NCBI GenBank assembly: GCA_943788405.1
Contig: CALSQD010000002.1
Coordinates: 546,850 to 610,849 of the forward strand
From: an uncultured Flavobacteriales bacterium
GTDB taxonomy: Bacteria > Bacteroidota > Bacteroidia > Flavobacteriales > BACL11
Direction: 5' to 3'
DNA: 64,000 nucleotides
The notes beneath the pieces were generated by a model. The model had not been told where the DNA came from and ran no database searches. It saw nothing but the letters and a program-made list of their open reading frames with translations. Positions 1 to 8,534 of this stretch are shown here, piece by piece (the first letter of the stretch is position 1; each line of letters starts with the position of its first letter). The translations under genes and the position numbers were made by a program.

Positions 1-1
1 G

Positions 2-514
2 CAAATAAATGTAAGACATATTCTTATTAAAGCTAAAGTAAATGCAACTGCTTTGCATGCTGCAAAACAGAAAATGGACAATATTGCTAAGGAAATAAAT
101 GAAGGAACAATTACTTTTGATGAGGCAGTAAGTAAATATTCTGATGATGAAAATAAGGCAAATGGAGGTTTATTATTGAACCCAAATACTATGTCCACTT
201 TACATACGCTTGACGATATGGCTTCTGCTTTGCGTGTAGTGGTTGATAAATTAGCAGAAGGAGATGTTTCTTCACCGGCAGTTATTCAAATGAAAGATGA
301 AAATAAGGCTTACCGTATTTTAAGATTGAATAAAAGAAAGGAAGAACATAAAGCAAATTTAGTTGATGATTTTGCAAAAATTAAAGAATATTCAATCAAT
401 ACAAAAAAGCAAGAAGCACTAAAGAATTGGATGGCTAAAACTATAGCAAAAACATATATAAAATTATCTGATAGTATTAGCCAGTGTGAGCTTACAAATA
501 AATGGACTAAATAA
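2..514 (+). CDS. Parvulin-type peptidyl-prolyl isomerase, C-terminal part (5' end outside window)
   Basis: The reading frame is open from base 2, so the gene starts before the window; 170 residues are visible. The first visible residues contain the parvulin motif VRHILI, followed by a helix and an FDEAVSKYSDD...NGGLL segment typical of the SurA/PpiC fold. Such proteins catalyse proline isomerisation and act as periplasmic chaperones for outer-membrane proteins. The tail after the rotamase fold is Lys-rich. The stop codon is followed one base later by the moxR start, suggesting an operon. The family call is secure; whether it is the SurA orthologue cannot be said without the N-terminus. Confidence 0.85.
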   Translation, partial: QINVRHILIKAKVNATALHAAKQKMDNIAKEINEGTITFDEAVSKYSDDENKANGGLLLNPNTMSTLHTLDDMASALRVVVDKLAEGDVSSPAVIQMKDENKAYRILRLNKRKEEHKANLVDDFAKIKEYSINTKKQEALKNWMAKTIAKTYIKLSDSISQCELTNKWTK

Positions 515-515
515 T

Positions 516-1472
516 ATGAGTAATGAAGTTAAAGCTATTGATGAATTTGTTGTAAAATACAATGAGTTTAAAAATGAAATAGCAAAAGTAATAGTAGGGC
601 AGGATGATGTTGTTCAACAGGTTTTAATCTCTATTTTCTGTAACGGACATTGTTTGTTAGTGGGTGTACCTGGTTTGGCAAAAACTTTGTTAGTTCAAAC
701 TATTGCTGATTCTTTAGGGCTTAATTTTAATCGTATTCAGTTTACTCCTGATTTAATGCCTTCTGATATTGTTGGAGCAGAAATATTAGATGAAAATAGA
801 AATTTTAAGTTTGTAAAAGGACCTTTATTTTCTAATATTATCCTTGCTGATGAGATTAACCGTACACCTCCAAAAACACAATCAGCTTTGTTGGAGGCAA
901 TGCAAGAACGCTCAGTAACTAATGCGGGTACCCGATATGATTTAGATAAACCTTTCTTTGTATTGGCTACTCAAAATCCTATTGAACAAGAGGGAACATA
1001 TCCTTTACCTGAAGCACAATTGGACAGGTTTATGTTTAATGTAATTTTGGATTATCCTAGTTATGAGGAAGAATTACAAATCGTAAAGCAAACAACAGTA
1101 AAGCAAACAACAGTGCTTAATACAATTATGTCGGCTGAACAAATTATGCAGTATCAAGAGTTGATTACAAAATTACCTGTTACTGACAATGTATTGCAAT
1201 ATGCAGTAAGTTTAGTGGCTAAAACAAGACCAAATTCTGATAAAGCTGCTGATGTTGTAAAACAATATATTGAGTGGGGTGCAGGGCCAAGAGCTTCACA
1301 ATTTATGCTAATGGCTGCTAAGTGTCATGCTGCAATTAATGGAAAGTATGCTCCTGATATTGAGGATGTAAAAGCAGTTGCTAAGCCAATTTTACGTCAT
1401 AGAATTGTAAAGAATTATAAAGCAGAAGCAGAGGGAATGAGTATAGATCAAATTATCGAATCAATTTTATAA
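516..1472 (+). CDS. MoxR-family AAA+ ATPase
   Basis: A 318-residue AAA+ protein of the MoxR/RavA group. Walker A is GVPGLAKT at about residues 50-57, Walker B is ILADEIN at about 109-115, and ATQNPIEQEG (151-160) is a MoxR-typical sensor 1 region. MoxR proteins are chaperone-like ATPases that usually act with VWA-domain partners. No DUF58 or VWA gene follows here, so the partner is elsewhere. I chose the ATG at 516 over a GTG at 486 because it lies one base after the upstream stop. Its stop overlaps the def start (TAATG). An exact 15-bp in-frame duplication (1083-1112) gives VKQTTVKQTT at about residue 190. Confidence 0.9.
   Translation: MSNEVKAIDEFVVKYNEFKNEIAKVIVGQDDVVQQVLISIFCNGHCLLVGVPGLAKTLLVQTIADSLGLNFNRIQFTPDLMPSDIVGAEILDENRNFKFVKGPLFSNIILADEINRTPPKTQSALLEAMQERSVTNAGTRYDLDKPFFVLATQNPIEQEGTYPLPEAQLDRFMFNVILDYPSYEEELQIVKQTTVKQTTVLNTIMSAEQIMQYQELITKLPVTDNVLQYAVSLVAKTRPNSDKAADVVKQYIEWGAGPRASQFMLMAAKCHAAINGKYAPDIEDVKAVAKPILRHRIVKNYKAEAEGMSIDQIIESIL
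1083..1112 (+). repeat. 15-bp perfect tandem duplication inside moxR
   Basis: GTAAAGCAAACAACA occurs twice back to back (1083-1097 and 1098-1112). It adds five residues (VKQTT) to the linker between the AAA+ core and the C-terminal lid domain. Both copies are identical at the nucleotide level, which suggests a recent duplication. Confidence 0.9.
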
Positions 1473-2032
1473 TGATATTACCAATAGTTGCTTTTGGAGC
1501 ACCAGTTTTAAGAAAAAAGTGTGTTGATATTACACCTGAATACCCTGAATTAGAAACCCTTTTAGCAAATATGTGGGAAACTATGTATGAAGCCTGTGGA
1601 GTAGGGCTTGCTGCACCACAAATCAATAAAGGAATTCGTTTATTTTTAATTGATACTACTCCTTTTGTTGAGGATGAAGATGAAACTGCTGAAGAGATTG
1701 TAAAGCAAGCATTTATCAATGCAAGAATTATTGAAGAAACAGGAGAGGAGTGGGACTTTAATGAAGGGTGCTTATCTATACCGGATGTTAGGGAAGATGT
1801 AAGTAGAAAGTCAACAGTTACTATTGAGTACTTGGATGAGAATTTCAAAAAGCACACCAAAACTTTTGACGGCTTAACTGCTCGTGTTATTCAGCATGAA
1901 TATGACCATATTGATGGAGTATTGTTTACTGATAAACTTTCAGCTTTGCGTAAAAGAATGATAAAAGGAAAGCTAATGGATATAAGCAAAGGAAAAGTAA
2001 ATGCAGCTTATAAAATGAGATTTGCTAGGTAG
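1472..2032 (+). CDS. def: Peptide deformylase
   Basis: Removes the N-formyl group from nascent proteins. All three family motifs are present: GVGLAAPQ (residues 43-50), EGCLS with metal ligand Cys100, and QHEYDH with metal ligands His142 and His146 and catalytic Glu143. An acidic insertion (DEDETAEE, about residues 68-75) precedes motif 2, as in type I enzymes of Bacteroidota. The ATG overlaps the moxR stop by one base, so translation is probably coupled. Length (186 aa) is normal. It converges with the FAH-family gene, with only 5 bp between the stops. Confidence 0.97.
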   Translation: MILPIVAFGAPVLRKKCVDITPEYPELETLLANMWETMYEACGVGLAAPQINKGIRLFLIDTTPFVEDEDETAEEIVKQAFINARIIEETGEEWDFNEGCLSIPDVREDVSRKSTVTIEYLDENFKKHTKTFDGLTARVIQHEYDHIDGVLFTDKLSALRKRMIKGKLMDISKGKVNAAYKMRFAR

Positions 2033-2037
2033 GTTAT

Positions 2038-2649
2038 TTATTTAACTATAACCTTAAACATTTCTTGTTCTCCTATAAAGCCTTTTAGTTGATCTCCAGC
2101 TTTTACTGGGCCAACTCCTTCAGGAGTTCCTGTATAAATTAAATCCCCAATTTTTAGCGTATAAAATTTTGAAATATGAGCAATAATAGCATCAAAATTA
2201 AAGCACATATCTTTGCTATTTCCTATCTGAACTTGTTCGTTATTCTTCTGTAAACTAAAAGTAATATTATCTAGTTCTAAATCAGATTTATCAATAAAAG
2301 TTCTGCTAATTTGTGCTGAACCATCAAAGCCTTTTGCTTTTTCCCAAGGTAAACCTTTTGCTTTGCATTCCTGTTGTACATCACGAGCAGTAAAGTCAAT
2401 CCCTAAACCAATTTGAGAATAGTATTTGTTTGCAAATTGCTGTTCAATATGTTTTCCTGTTTTGTTAATTCTTACAACTAACTCCACTTCATAATGAATG
2501 TCATCAGAAAAATGAGGAATAAAGAAGGGGTGCCCTTTAGGTTGTATAGCGGTATCAGGTTTTAGGAAAAATAAAGGTTCACTTGGAATAGCATTCCCTA
2601 ATTCCTTAGCATGATTCACATAATTACGGCCAATACAAATTATTTTCAT
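2038..2649 (-). CDS. Fumarylacetoacetate hydrolase (FAH) family protein
   Basis: A 203-residue single-domain member of the FAH superfamily, which includes YcgM-type acylpyruvases and oxaloacetate decarboxylases. The N-terminus KIICIGRNYVNHAKELGN, the metal-binding EVELVVRI strand, GIDFTARDVQ and the C-terminal GTPEGVGPV loop are typical. The likely reaction is C-C hydrolysis or decarboxylation of a short 3-oxoacid, but the substrate cannot be read from sequence. It lies 3 bp after the stop of the exonuclease gene and is probably co-transcribed with it. Confidence 0.88.
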   Translation of the reverse strand: MKIICIGRNYVNHAKELGNAIPSEPLFFLKPDTAIQPKGHPFFIPHFSDDIHYEVELVVRINKTGKHIEQQFANKYYSQIGLGIDFTARDVQQECKAKGLPWEKAKGFDGSAQISRTFIDKSDLELDNITFSLQKNNEQVQIGNSKDMCFNFDAIIAHISKFYTLKIGDLIYTGTPEGVGPVKAGDQLKGFIGEQEMFKVIVK

Positions 2650-2652
2650 GTG

Positions 2653-3438
2653 TTAACTTTTAAACTTGTTTTGTAATTTCATTTTAGTAGCAAAATTATG
2701 CATCACATTTTTGGTGTATAAAGGAAAATCTGCTTGGTTAATCCAAGAAAAATATCCAGGGTTATCTTTCCAGATTTGTTTTAAAGTTACATCACGGTAT
2801 TTTCCGAAACTAAGCACTTCTTCTCCTTTATCGTTAAAGCGAACAAAACCAGCCATATCAGCAAACTTACCGCCTCTTTGTGAGAATTCTGAAAGGAAAT
2901 CTACACCATTTTCTAGTTCATCATATTTATCTACTTGTGCTAATAAAATCTCATAGGTTGCATTGGTATCTGCTTCAGCAGAGTGGGCATTAGTCAAATC
3001 CTTATCACAATAAAATTTATAGGCTGCAACTAGGGTTCTTTGTTCCAGTTTATGGAATATATTTTGAATATCAACTGCTTTTCTGTTTTCCATATCAAAA
3101 TCAACACCTACTCTTAAAAACTCCTCTGCTAATAAAGGAATGTCAAATCTGTTGGAATTGAATCCTGCCAAATCACAATTATGAATTAGTGCTGAAATTT
3201 CAGGAGCAAGCGTTTCAAAAGTAGGCTCGTTTGCCACTTTTTCATCAGATATACCGTGTATAGCTGTTGTTTCTACAGGAATAGGAATAGTTGGGTTTAC
3301 CAACCAAGTTTTACTTTCTTTATTTCCGTTAGGAAATACTTTAAGAATAGAGATTTCTACTATTCTATCCTTAGCTACTTGTACGCCAGTAGTTTCTAAA
3401 TCAAAGAATACTATTGGTTTTTCTAGTTTTAAATTCAT
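2653..3438 (-). CDS. DnaQ-like 3'-5' exonuclease
   Basis: A 261-residue DEDDh exonuclease. Motif Exo I is FFDLETTG (Asp13, Glu15), Exo II lies in the AGFNSNRFDIPLL region, and Exo III is HSAEADTNAT with the catalytic His and Asp. After the nuclease domain is a small C-terminal module (LSFGKYRDVTLKQIW...PGYFSWI) that resembles the ExoX-like C-terminal domain. It may degrade DNA or RNA 3' ends. It is first in a two-gene operon with the FAH-family gene. A near-consensus -7 box (TATCTTTA, 3443-3450) lies exactly 4 nt before the ATG. Confidence 0.9.
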   Translation of the reverse strand: MNLKLEKPIVFFDLETTGVQVAKDRIVEISILKVFPNGNKESKTWLVNPTIPIPVETTAIHGISDEKVANEPTFETLAPEISALIHNCDLAGFNSNRFDIPLLAEEFLRVGVDFDMENRKAVDIQNIFHKLEQRTLVAAYKFYCDKDLTNAHSAEADTNATYEILLAQVDKYDELENGVDFLSEFSQRGGKFADMAGFVRFNDKGEEVLSFGKYRDVTLKQIWKDNPGYFSWINQADFPLYTKNVMHNFATKMKLQNKFKS

Positions 3439-3442
3439 AAGG

Positions 3443-3450
3443 TAAAGATA
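3443..3450 (-). promoter_or_regulatory. Near-consensus -7 element of the exonuclease gene
   Basis: Reads TATCTTTA on the minus strand, one mismatch from TAnnTTTG, with a 4-nt gap to the start codon. It is the weakest member of the N4 series described in the findings. Confidence 0.4.
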
Positions 3451-3497
3451 ATTAGTTGTTAGTGAATAGTTGCTTGTTCTTTGTAAAAGAATTTAAC

Positions 3498-3528
3498 AAA
3501 AAAGGGCAGAAATAAATTCTGCCCTTTA
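3498..3528 (-). terminator. Intrinsic terminator of the E2 gene
   Basis: GGGCAGAA and TTCTGCCC (3504-3511 and 3517-3524) form an 8-bp stem with a 5-nt loop. Read on the minus strand, it is followed by six T. It lies 21 bp after the E2 stop. Confidence 0.85.
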
Positions 3529-3548
3529 AATAGTTAATTTAAACTAAA

Positions 3549-4859
3549 TTATACTGTTTGTGTAGTATCAAATTGCTCTAAGTAATCAGCAACTCTTCTT
3601 ACAAACTGTCCTCCTAATGCTCCATCAACAACTCTATGGTCGTAAGATAAAGATAAGAACATCATATGACGAATAGCGATAACATCACCTTCAGCAAGTT
3701 CCAATACAACAGGTTTCTTTTTAATGATACCACAAGCCATAATAGCTACTTGAGGTTGGTTTATAATAGGAGTACCCATTACATTACCGAAAGAACCAAC
3801 ATTTGTCATAGTAATTGTACCTCCTTGAATATCATCTGGAGCTAATTTACTTCCTCTTGCTCTAGTTGCTAAATCATTTACTGATTTAGTAATTCCTACA
3901 AGATTCTTATTTTGACACTCTTTTATTACTGGAACAATTAAGTTTCCATCAGGTAAAGCAGCTGCCATACCAATGTTTACATTTTTATGAATATGAATGT
4001 TTGTTCCATCAACTGAAACATTAATCATTGGGAAATCCTTAACGGCTTTTGCCATTGCTTCAATAATTATAGGAGTGAAGGTAATATTTTGTCCTTCTCT
4101 CTTTTTAAAGTCAGCTTTTACTGAGTTTCTCCAGTTTACAATATTGGTCATATCAGCTTCAACAAATGAAGTAATATGTGCTGAAGTTTGTTTTGACATA
4201 GTCATGTGAGCAGAAATCAATTTTCTCATTCTGTCCATTTCAACAATTTCAGTACCACCTGTATTAGGAATATTTACTGGAGTATGAGCTGGTGCAGCTG
4301 CTTTAGGTGCAGGTGCAGCTTTTTTAGTTTCAGTTTTAACTGGAGCTGCAGCAGGAGCTGATCCTCTTGTTTTAAGATAAGAAACCATATCTGATTTAGT
4401 TACTCTACCATCTTTTCCTGTTCCAGGAATAGTTTCTAATTCAGCCATTTCAATTCCTTCCTCACCAGCCATGCTCCTTACTAATGGTGAGTAGAATCTT
4501 TCTCCATCATTACTGATGGTTGTTGTATTATTTTCAATTGTTGTAGTTACTTCCTGCTCTACTGCCTTAACTGCTGCAGGAGCTGCAGTTTCTGTTGCTG
4601 CAGGAATATCCTCTCCATCTTCCGTTTCTAATATAGCAAATGGCTCTCCAACTTGTACAACATCATCTGCTTCAAAAAGCATTTCTACTAATTTCCCTTC
4701 ATGTGTTGAAGGTACTTCTGAATCTACTTTATCAGTAGCTATCTCAACAATAGTTTCATCTAACTCAACCATTTCACCAACTTCTTTAGCCCATGAAATT
4801 ATAGTTGCTTCCGAAACACTCTCACCCATTTTGGGCATAATTAATTCTACTCTAGCCAT
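3549..4859 (-). CDS. 2-oxoacid dehydrogenase complex E2 (dihydrolipoamide acyltransferase)
   Basis: A 436-residue E2 subunit. An N-terminal lipoyl domain carries the lipoylated lysine in ATDKVDS (Lys44). An Ala/Pro/Thr-rich linker follows, then a peripheral subunit-binding domain (FYSPLVRSMA...GTGKDGRVTKSD, about 122-160), a second Ala/Pro linker, and the catalytic CoA-acyltransferase domain with DHRVVDG (His408, Asp412). It transfers acyl groups from E1 to CoA in the pyruvate, 2-oxoglutarate or branched-chain complex; sequence alone does not settle which. No E1 or E3 gene is adjacent. It has its own promoter and terminator, so it is probably monocistronic. Confidence 0.92.
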   Translation of the reverse strand: MARVELIMPKMGESVSEATIISWAKEVGEMVELDETIVEIATDKVDSEVPSTHEGKLVEMLFEADDVVQVGEPFAILETEDGEDIPAATETAAPAAVKAVEQEVTTTIENNTTTISNDGERFYSPLVRSMAGEEGIEMAELETIPGTGKDGRVTKSDMVSYLKTRGSAPAAAPVKTETKKAAPAPKAAAPAHTPVNIPNTGGTEIVEMDRMRKLISAHMTMSKQTSAHITSFVEADMTNIVNWRNSVKADFKKREGQNITFTPIIIEAMAKAVKDFPMINVSVDGTNIHIHKNVNIGMAAALPDGNLIVPVIKECQNKNLVGITKSVNDLATRARGSKLAPDDIQGGTITMTNVGSFGNVMGTPIINQPQVAIMACGIIKKKPVVLELAEGDVIAIRHMMFLSLSYDHRVVDGALGGQFVRRVADYLEQFDTTQTV

Positions 4860-4877
4860 AGTCTTTTAAATTTTTGG

Positions 4878-4885
4878 CAAAATTA
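4878..4885 (-). promoter_or_regulatory. -7 promoter element of the E2 gene
   Basis: TAATTTTG on the minus strand matches the Bacteroidota -7 consensus TAnnTTTG. It lies 18 nt before the E2 start codon, giving a short conventional leader. Confidence 0.6.
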
Positions 4886-4906
4886 AGAAAAGAAAAGAAA
4901 TTGCAA

Positions 4907-5524
4907 CTATTTTGCTAAGGAGTTTTCATAAGGCATTCTACTAGATAGAGCAGTTCCTAAAGTAAGTTCATCAGTATATTCTAGTTCATCACCAATAGCA
5001 ATTCCTCTTGCAATTGAAGATATTTTTATGCCACTATCTTTTAACCTTCTGAAAAGGTAATAATTTGTGGTATCTCCTTCCATAGTAGTACTTAAGGCAA
5101 AAATCACTTCATTTACTTTCCCATTATCTATCTTAGTGATTAGTTCTTCTATGCGTAAATCATTAGGTCCAACTCCATCCATAGGGGAGATAAGCCCGCC
5201 TAAAACATGATAAACTCCTTTGAATTGCATAGTATTTTCTATAGCCATCATTACTCTTATATCCTCAACTACACAAATAATAGATTTATCTCTTTTTTCA
5301 CTTGCACAAACCTCACAAAGTTCGTTATCAGAAATACTGTAACAAATTGTACAATAATTAATGTTATTAATCATTTGGATGAAGGAATCTCCAAACTGTT
5401 CTACAGCATTTTTTTCTTGTTTTAACATGTGTAAAACTAAGCGTAATGCTGATAGCTTTCCAATTCCTGGAAGGCGAGAAAGGTGCTCTACAGCATTTTC
5501 AACAAGTTTAGATGGAAAATTCAT
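4907..5524 (-). CDS. recR: Recombination mediator RecR
   Basis: Works with RecF and RecO to load RecA at single-strand gaps. The 205-residue protein has the N-terminal helix-hairpin-helix (LPGIGKLSALRLVLHML), a four-cysteine zinc finger (CTIC...CEVC, about residues 58-73), and a Toprim domain beginning ICVVEDIRVMMAIE. Length is standard. It is divergent from the symporter gene. Its -7 box ends 4 nt before the ATG, so the mRNA may be leaderless. Confidence 0.96.
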   Translation of the reverse strand: MNFPSKLVENAVEHLSRLPGIGKLSALRLVLHMLKQEKNAVEQFGDSFIQMINNINYCTICYSISDNELCEVCASEKRDKSIICVVEDIRVMMAIENTMQFKGVYHVLGGLISPMDGVGPNDLRIEELITKIDNGKVNEVIFALSTTMEGDTTNYYLFRRLKDSGIKISSIARGIAIGDELEYTDELTLGTALSSRMPYENSLAK

Positions 5525-5528
5525 TTTG

Positions 5529-5536
5529 CAAATGTA
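5529..5536 (-). promoter_or_regulatory. -7 element of recR, 4 nt from the start codon
   Basis: Reads TACATTTG-CAAA-ATG on the minus strand. It is an exact TAnnTTTG match with N4 spacing, predicting transcription start at or within a base or two of the ATG. Confidence 0.65.
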
Positions 5537-5556
5537 CTATTAATGCAGAATACTTT

Positions 5557-5564
5557 TAGTTTTG
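5557..5564 (+). promoter_or_regulatory. -7 element of the symporter gene
   Basis: TAGTTTTG, exact consensus, 16 nt before the ATG at 5581. It faces the recR promoter, with 20 bp between the two -7 boxes. Confidence 0.55.
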
Positions 5565-5580
5565 TGAAAAACAAATTTAT

Positions 5581-6987
5581 ATGTCATCAACTTTAATTGT
5601 AAGTGTAATTGTTATCTACTTTTTAGTTTTAGTAGGTATTTCATTTTTAACCGGAAAATCAGATAGTAATGCATCATTTTTTAGTGGAGATAAGCAGTCG
5701 CCTTGGTATATAGTTGCCTTTGGAATGATTGGCGCATCACTATCAGGAGTTACCTTTATATCGGTTCCTGGTTGGGTGGTAACAAGTGAGTTTTCATATA
5801 TGCAAATGGTTTTTGGTTATCTGTTGGGGTATTTAGTAATTGCTACCGTACTTATGCCACTTTATTATAGAATGAACCTCACCTCAATTTATACTTACTT
5901 ACAGGATAGGTTTGGAAACTCATCCTACAAAACAGGTGCTATTTTCTTTTTGATTAGTAGGGTAATAGGGGCAGCATTTAGGCTTTATTTGGTAGCAAAT
6001 GTATTGCAAATGGCTATATTTGATGCTTGGGGCATTCCTTTTGAAATGACAGTAGTGGTTACTATCTTACTAATTTGGATTTACACTTTTAGGAGTGGAA
6101 TTAAAACAATTATTTGGACAGATACTTTGCAAACCTTATTCATGCTTGTAGCAGTTGGCTTAAGTGTTTACTTAATATCAGTTGATATGAACTTGAGTTT
6201 TTCATCATTAATTACTACCGTAAAAGAAAGTGAGTATTCTCAAATATTTTTTTGGGAAGGAAAACAGCATTTTGTTAGGCAGTTTTTATCAGGAGCATTT
6301 TTAGCAATTGTAATGACTGGGCTTGATCAAGACATGATGCAGAAAAACCTAAGCTGCAAAAGTTTAGGGGATGCTCAAAAAAATATGTTTTGGTTTAGTA
6401 TTGTTTTAGTATTTGTGAATTTATTGTTTTTATCCTTAGGAGCATTGCTATATATGTATGCTGATATTCATGGAATATCATTTACTAAGGCTGATGATTT
6501 ATTTCCTGCTGTAGCACTAAATGGAGGGCTTGGAATAGGAGTAGGGGTGCTTTTTATTTTAGGATTAATTGCTGCTGCTTATTCTAGTGCAGATTCTGCA
6601 CTTACCTCATTAACAACCTCCTTTTGTGTAGATTTATTAGGGTTTGATGAAAATGCTGGAGTTAAAGAAATTAAACAAAGAAAACTGATTCATTTTGGTT
6701 TTTCAATATTGCTAGTAATTGTTATTTTAATTTTTAAAGCAATAAATGATGATAGTGTAATATCAGCTTTGTTTAAAGTGGCAGGCTACACTTACGGCCC
6801 TTTATTAGGAATGTATGCCTTTGGCTTGTTTACCCAAATAAATGTAAAAGATAAATGGGTGCCTTTAGTGGCTATTTTCTCTCCAGTAGTTTGTTATATA
6901 ATTCAGTTGTATATTTCTTTCGGATTTGAATTATTAATATTGAATGGGGCTATTACTTTTGGTGGATTATACCTTTTGAGGAAATAG
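5581..6987 (+). CDS. Sodium:solute symporter (SSS family)
   Basis: A 468-residue inner-membrane protein with about 12-13 hydrophobic helices, beginning right after the start (LIVSVIVIYFLVLVGISF). The SSS signature region is visible as SGDKQSPWYIVAFGMIGASLSGVTF cut by polar turns, together with DADSALTSL-like text (YSSADSALTSLTTSF) that contributes to the sodium site. It imports a small organic solute with Na+. The substrate (sugar, amino acid, pantothenate or similar) cannot be assigned. It stands alone, divergent from recR. Confidence 0.85.
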   Translation: MSSTLIVSVIVIYFLVLVGISFLTGKSDSNASFFSGDKQSPWYIVAFGMIGASLSGVTFISVPGWVVTSEFSYMQMVFGYLLGYLVIATVLMPLYYRMNLTSIYTYLQDRFGNSSYKTGAIFFLISRVIGAAFRLYLVANVLQMAIFDAWGIPFEMTVVVTILLIWIYTFRSGIKTIIWTDTLQTLFMLVAVGLSVYLISVDMNLSFSSLITTVKESEYSQIFFWEGKQHFVRQFLSGAFLAIVMTGLDQDMMQKNLSCKSLGDAQKNMFWFSIVLVFVNLLFLSLGALLYMYADIHGISFTKADDLFPAVALNGGLGIGVGVLFILGLIAAAYSSADSALTSLTTSFCVDLLGFDENAGVKEIKQRKLIHFGFSILLVIVILIFKAINDDSVISALFKVAGYTYGPLLGMYAFGLFTQINVKDKWVPLVAIFSPVVCYIIQLYISFGFELLILNGAITFGGLYLLRK

Positions 6988-7172
6988 TTGCATTGCACTA
7001 TATTTCTAGGTGTTTTTTGTATGTTGGTAGTTTAGAGGCAATAGATTACAGAATATAGTCATCATACCCCTCTCCTTTGCCATCATATCTTTGGATATAG
7101 CTACAATATTTTAGTATTTTGCTTTGAAAAGAATGTATTTTTATTATCATTGCAAAACTTAAAACATTAACT
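6988..7172. other. Intergenic gap between symporter and cyclophilin
   Basis: 185 bp of AT-rich sequence with no gene and no convincing terminator hairpin. A weak -7-like box (TATCATTG, one mismatch) lies about 20 nt before the cyclophilin start. Confidence 0.5.
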
Positions 7173-7847
7173 ATGAAAGTACTACTGTCCTTGCTTGTTA
7201 TGCTTTTATCTTTTTCGGCCAAGGCACAAACTGAGGTAGCTATTTACACAAATTATGGCACTATTAATTTAGCACTTTACGATACAATAGTCCCAAATAC
7301 AGTAAATAATTTTGTTAACCTTGTTAATCAAAAGTTTTATGATGGAGTTATTTTTCATAGAGTAATTGATAATTTTATGATTCAAGGAGGTGATGGTACA
7401 CCTACTCCTGCAGCTATTACTGATGAATTTGATGTTTCTTTAAGCAATCTGCAAGGAACAATATCTATGGCTAATTCTGGTCCTAATACAGGTACTTGTC
7501 AATTTTTTATTAATTTAGTAAATAACACTTTTCTAGATTTTAATAAATCCCCTTTAAGTTCCAAGCATCCTGTATTTGGTACTACTATAAATGGCTTTAA
7601 TATTGTTGAAAATATAGGTGCTGTTCCAACAAATGGAAATGATGCTCCACTAGCAGAGGTTGTTATGGATAGTGTAAGGGTGATAGGCCAGGTATTATCA
7701 CTAATTGAACAAGATGTAGAAAACGATAACAGAAAACTACTTAAAATAACTGATGGATTGGGTAGGAAAAGTAAACCCACACCCAATGTACCACTATTTT
7801 ATAGGTACAATGATGGAACAGTAGAAAAGAGGATAGTTATTGAATAA
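7173..7847 (+). CDS. Secreted cyclophilin-type peptidyl-prolyl isomerase
   Basis: A 224-residue protein with a signal peptide (MKVLLSLLVMLLSFSAKAQ). The cyclophilin domain shows GVIFHRVIDNFMIQGGDGT, which holds the catalytic Arg and the substrate-loop Gln, and TGTCQFFINLVNN. It catalyses proline isomerisation in the periplasm. The tail after about residue 175 is not part of the cyclophilin fold and has no recognised domain. It converges on the DUF2461 gene, with stops 2 bp apart. Confidence 0.93.
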   Translation: MKVLLSLLVMLLSFSAKAQTEVAIYTNYGTINLALYDTIVPNTVNNFVNLVNQKFYDGVIFHRVIDNFMIQGGDGTPTPAAITDEFDVSLSNLQGTISMANSGPNTGTCQFFINLVNNTFLDFNKSPLSSKHPVFGTTINGFNIVENIGAVPTNGNDAPLAEVVMDSVRVIGQVLSLIEQDVENDNRKLLKITDGLGRKSKPTPNVPLFYRYNDGTVEKRIVIE

Positions 7848-7849
7848 CC

Positions 7850-8533
7850 TTATTCTTCTAGAATAGATTCGCCATTTAGGTTGGTGGTGAGTACATCACT
7901 CATATAGTCAAAGAAAGGGCGTACAGTTTTAAAGGAACTGATTACTGTTTTGTGAAAATCTTTGGAGAGTACTTCCTTATCAGTAAACTTACGCAAAACG
8001 ATAAAGTCCTTTTTCCTGATTAAGTCAATATTAGGGTGTGTTTTATCAAAGCCTGTAGGGGCTACCTTAAGTGATTTTCTGTTGTGAAATCCGCCAAAAG
8101 TTGTTGCAAATTCCTTGTTCTTAACGATGTTCTCAATATAAGAACTATCTAGTTCAAACTCCTTTCTGATTCTGAGTAAGTCTTCTTTATTAGGTTGCCA
8201 AAATCCTGCTGCTAAAAAGCTTCCTCTAGGGGTAATTTCTAAATGATAACCACCTCTTAGAGCTTCTGTAGCTCTTTTATAGCTGCAACTTCTATAGGTT
8301 TTATAAGGGGTTTTATCTTTTGAAAAACGAATATCTCTATAAATTCTATAGGCTTTCATCCCTGAAATATTATCTATTGCGGATAATTCTTTATTTATAG
8401 CAGTAAAGAAATCCTTAATTTTCTGTTCTTCTTTAAGGTAGTAGTCTTTGTTTTCAGCAAACCATTCTCTAGTGTTATTTTTCTTAAGGTCGTTTAAGAA
8501 TTTAAAAATGGAAGAGTTTACGATTGCTGACAT
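7850..8533 (-). CDS. DUF2461 family protein
   Basis: A 227-residue protein of the DUF2461/TIGR02453 family, which has no assigned function. Typical features are the N-terminal FKFLNDLKKNNTREWFAENK and the central RDIRFSKDKTPYKT and GGYHLEITP segments. It is predicted to be soluble and cytoplasmic. Its start lies 1 bp downstream of the hutU stop. A -7 box embedded in the last hutU codons suggests it also has its own promoter. Confidence 0.88.
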   Translation of the reverse strand: MSAIVNSSIFKFLNDLKKNNTREWFAENKDYYLKEEQKIKDFFTAINKELSAIDNISGMKAYRIYRDIRFSKDKTPYKTYRSCSYKRATEALRGGYHLEITPRGSFLAAGFWQPNKEDLLRIRKEFELDSSYIENIVKNKEFATTFGGFHNRKSLKVAPTGFDKTHPNIDLIRKKDFIVLRKFTDKEVLSKDFHKTVISSFKTVRPFFDYMSDVLTTNLNGESILEE

Positions 8534-8534
8534 T

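Noticed and set aside
1453-1860. Minus-strand 135-residue frame over def
   Set aside because: Antisense shadow; def has all catalytic motifs on the plus strand.
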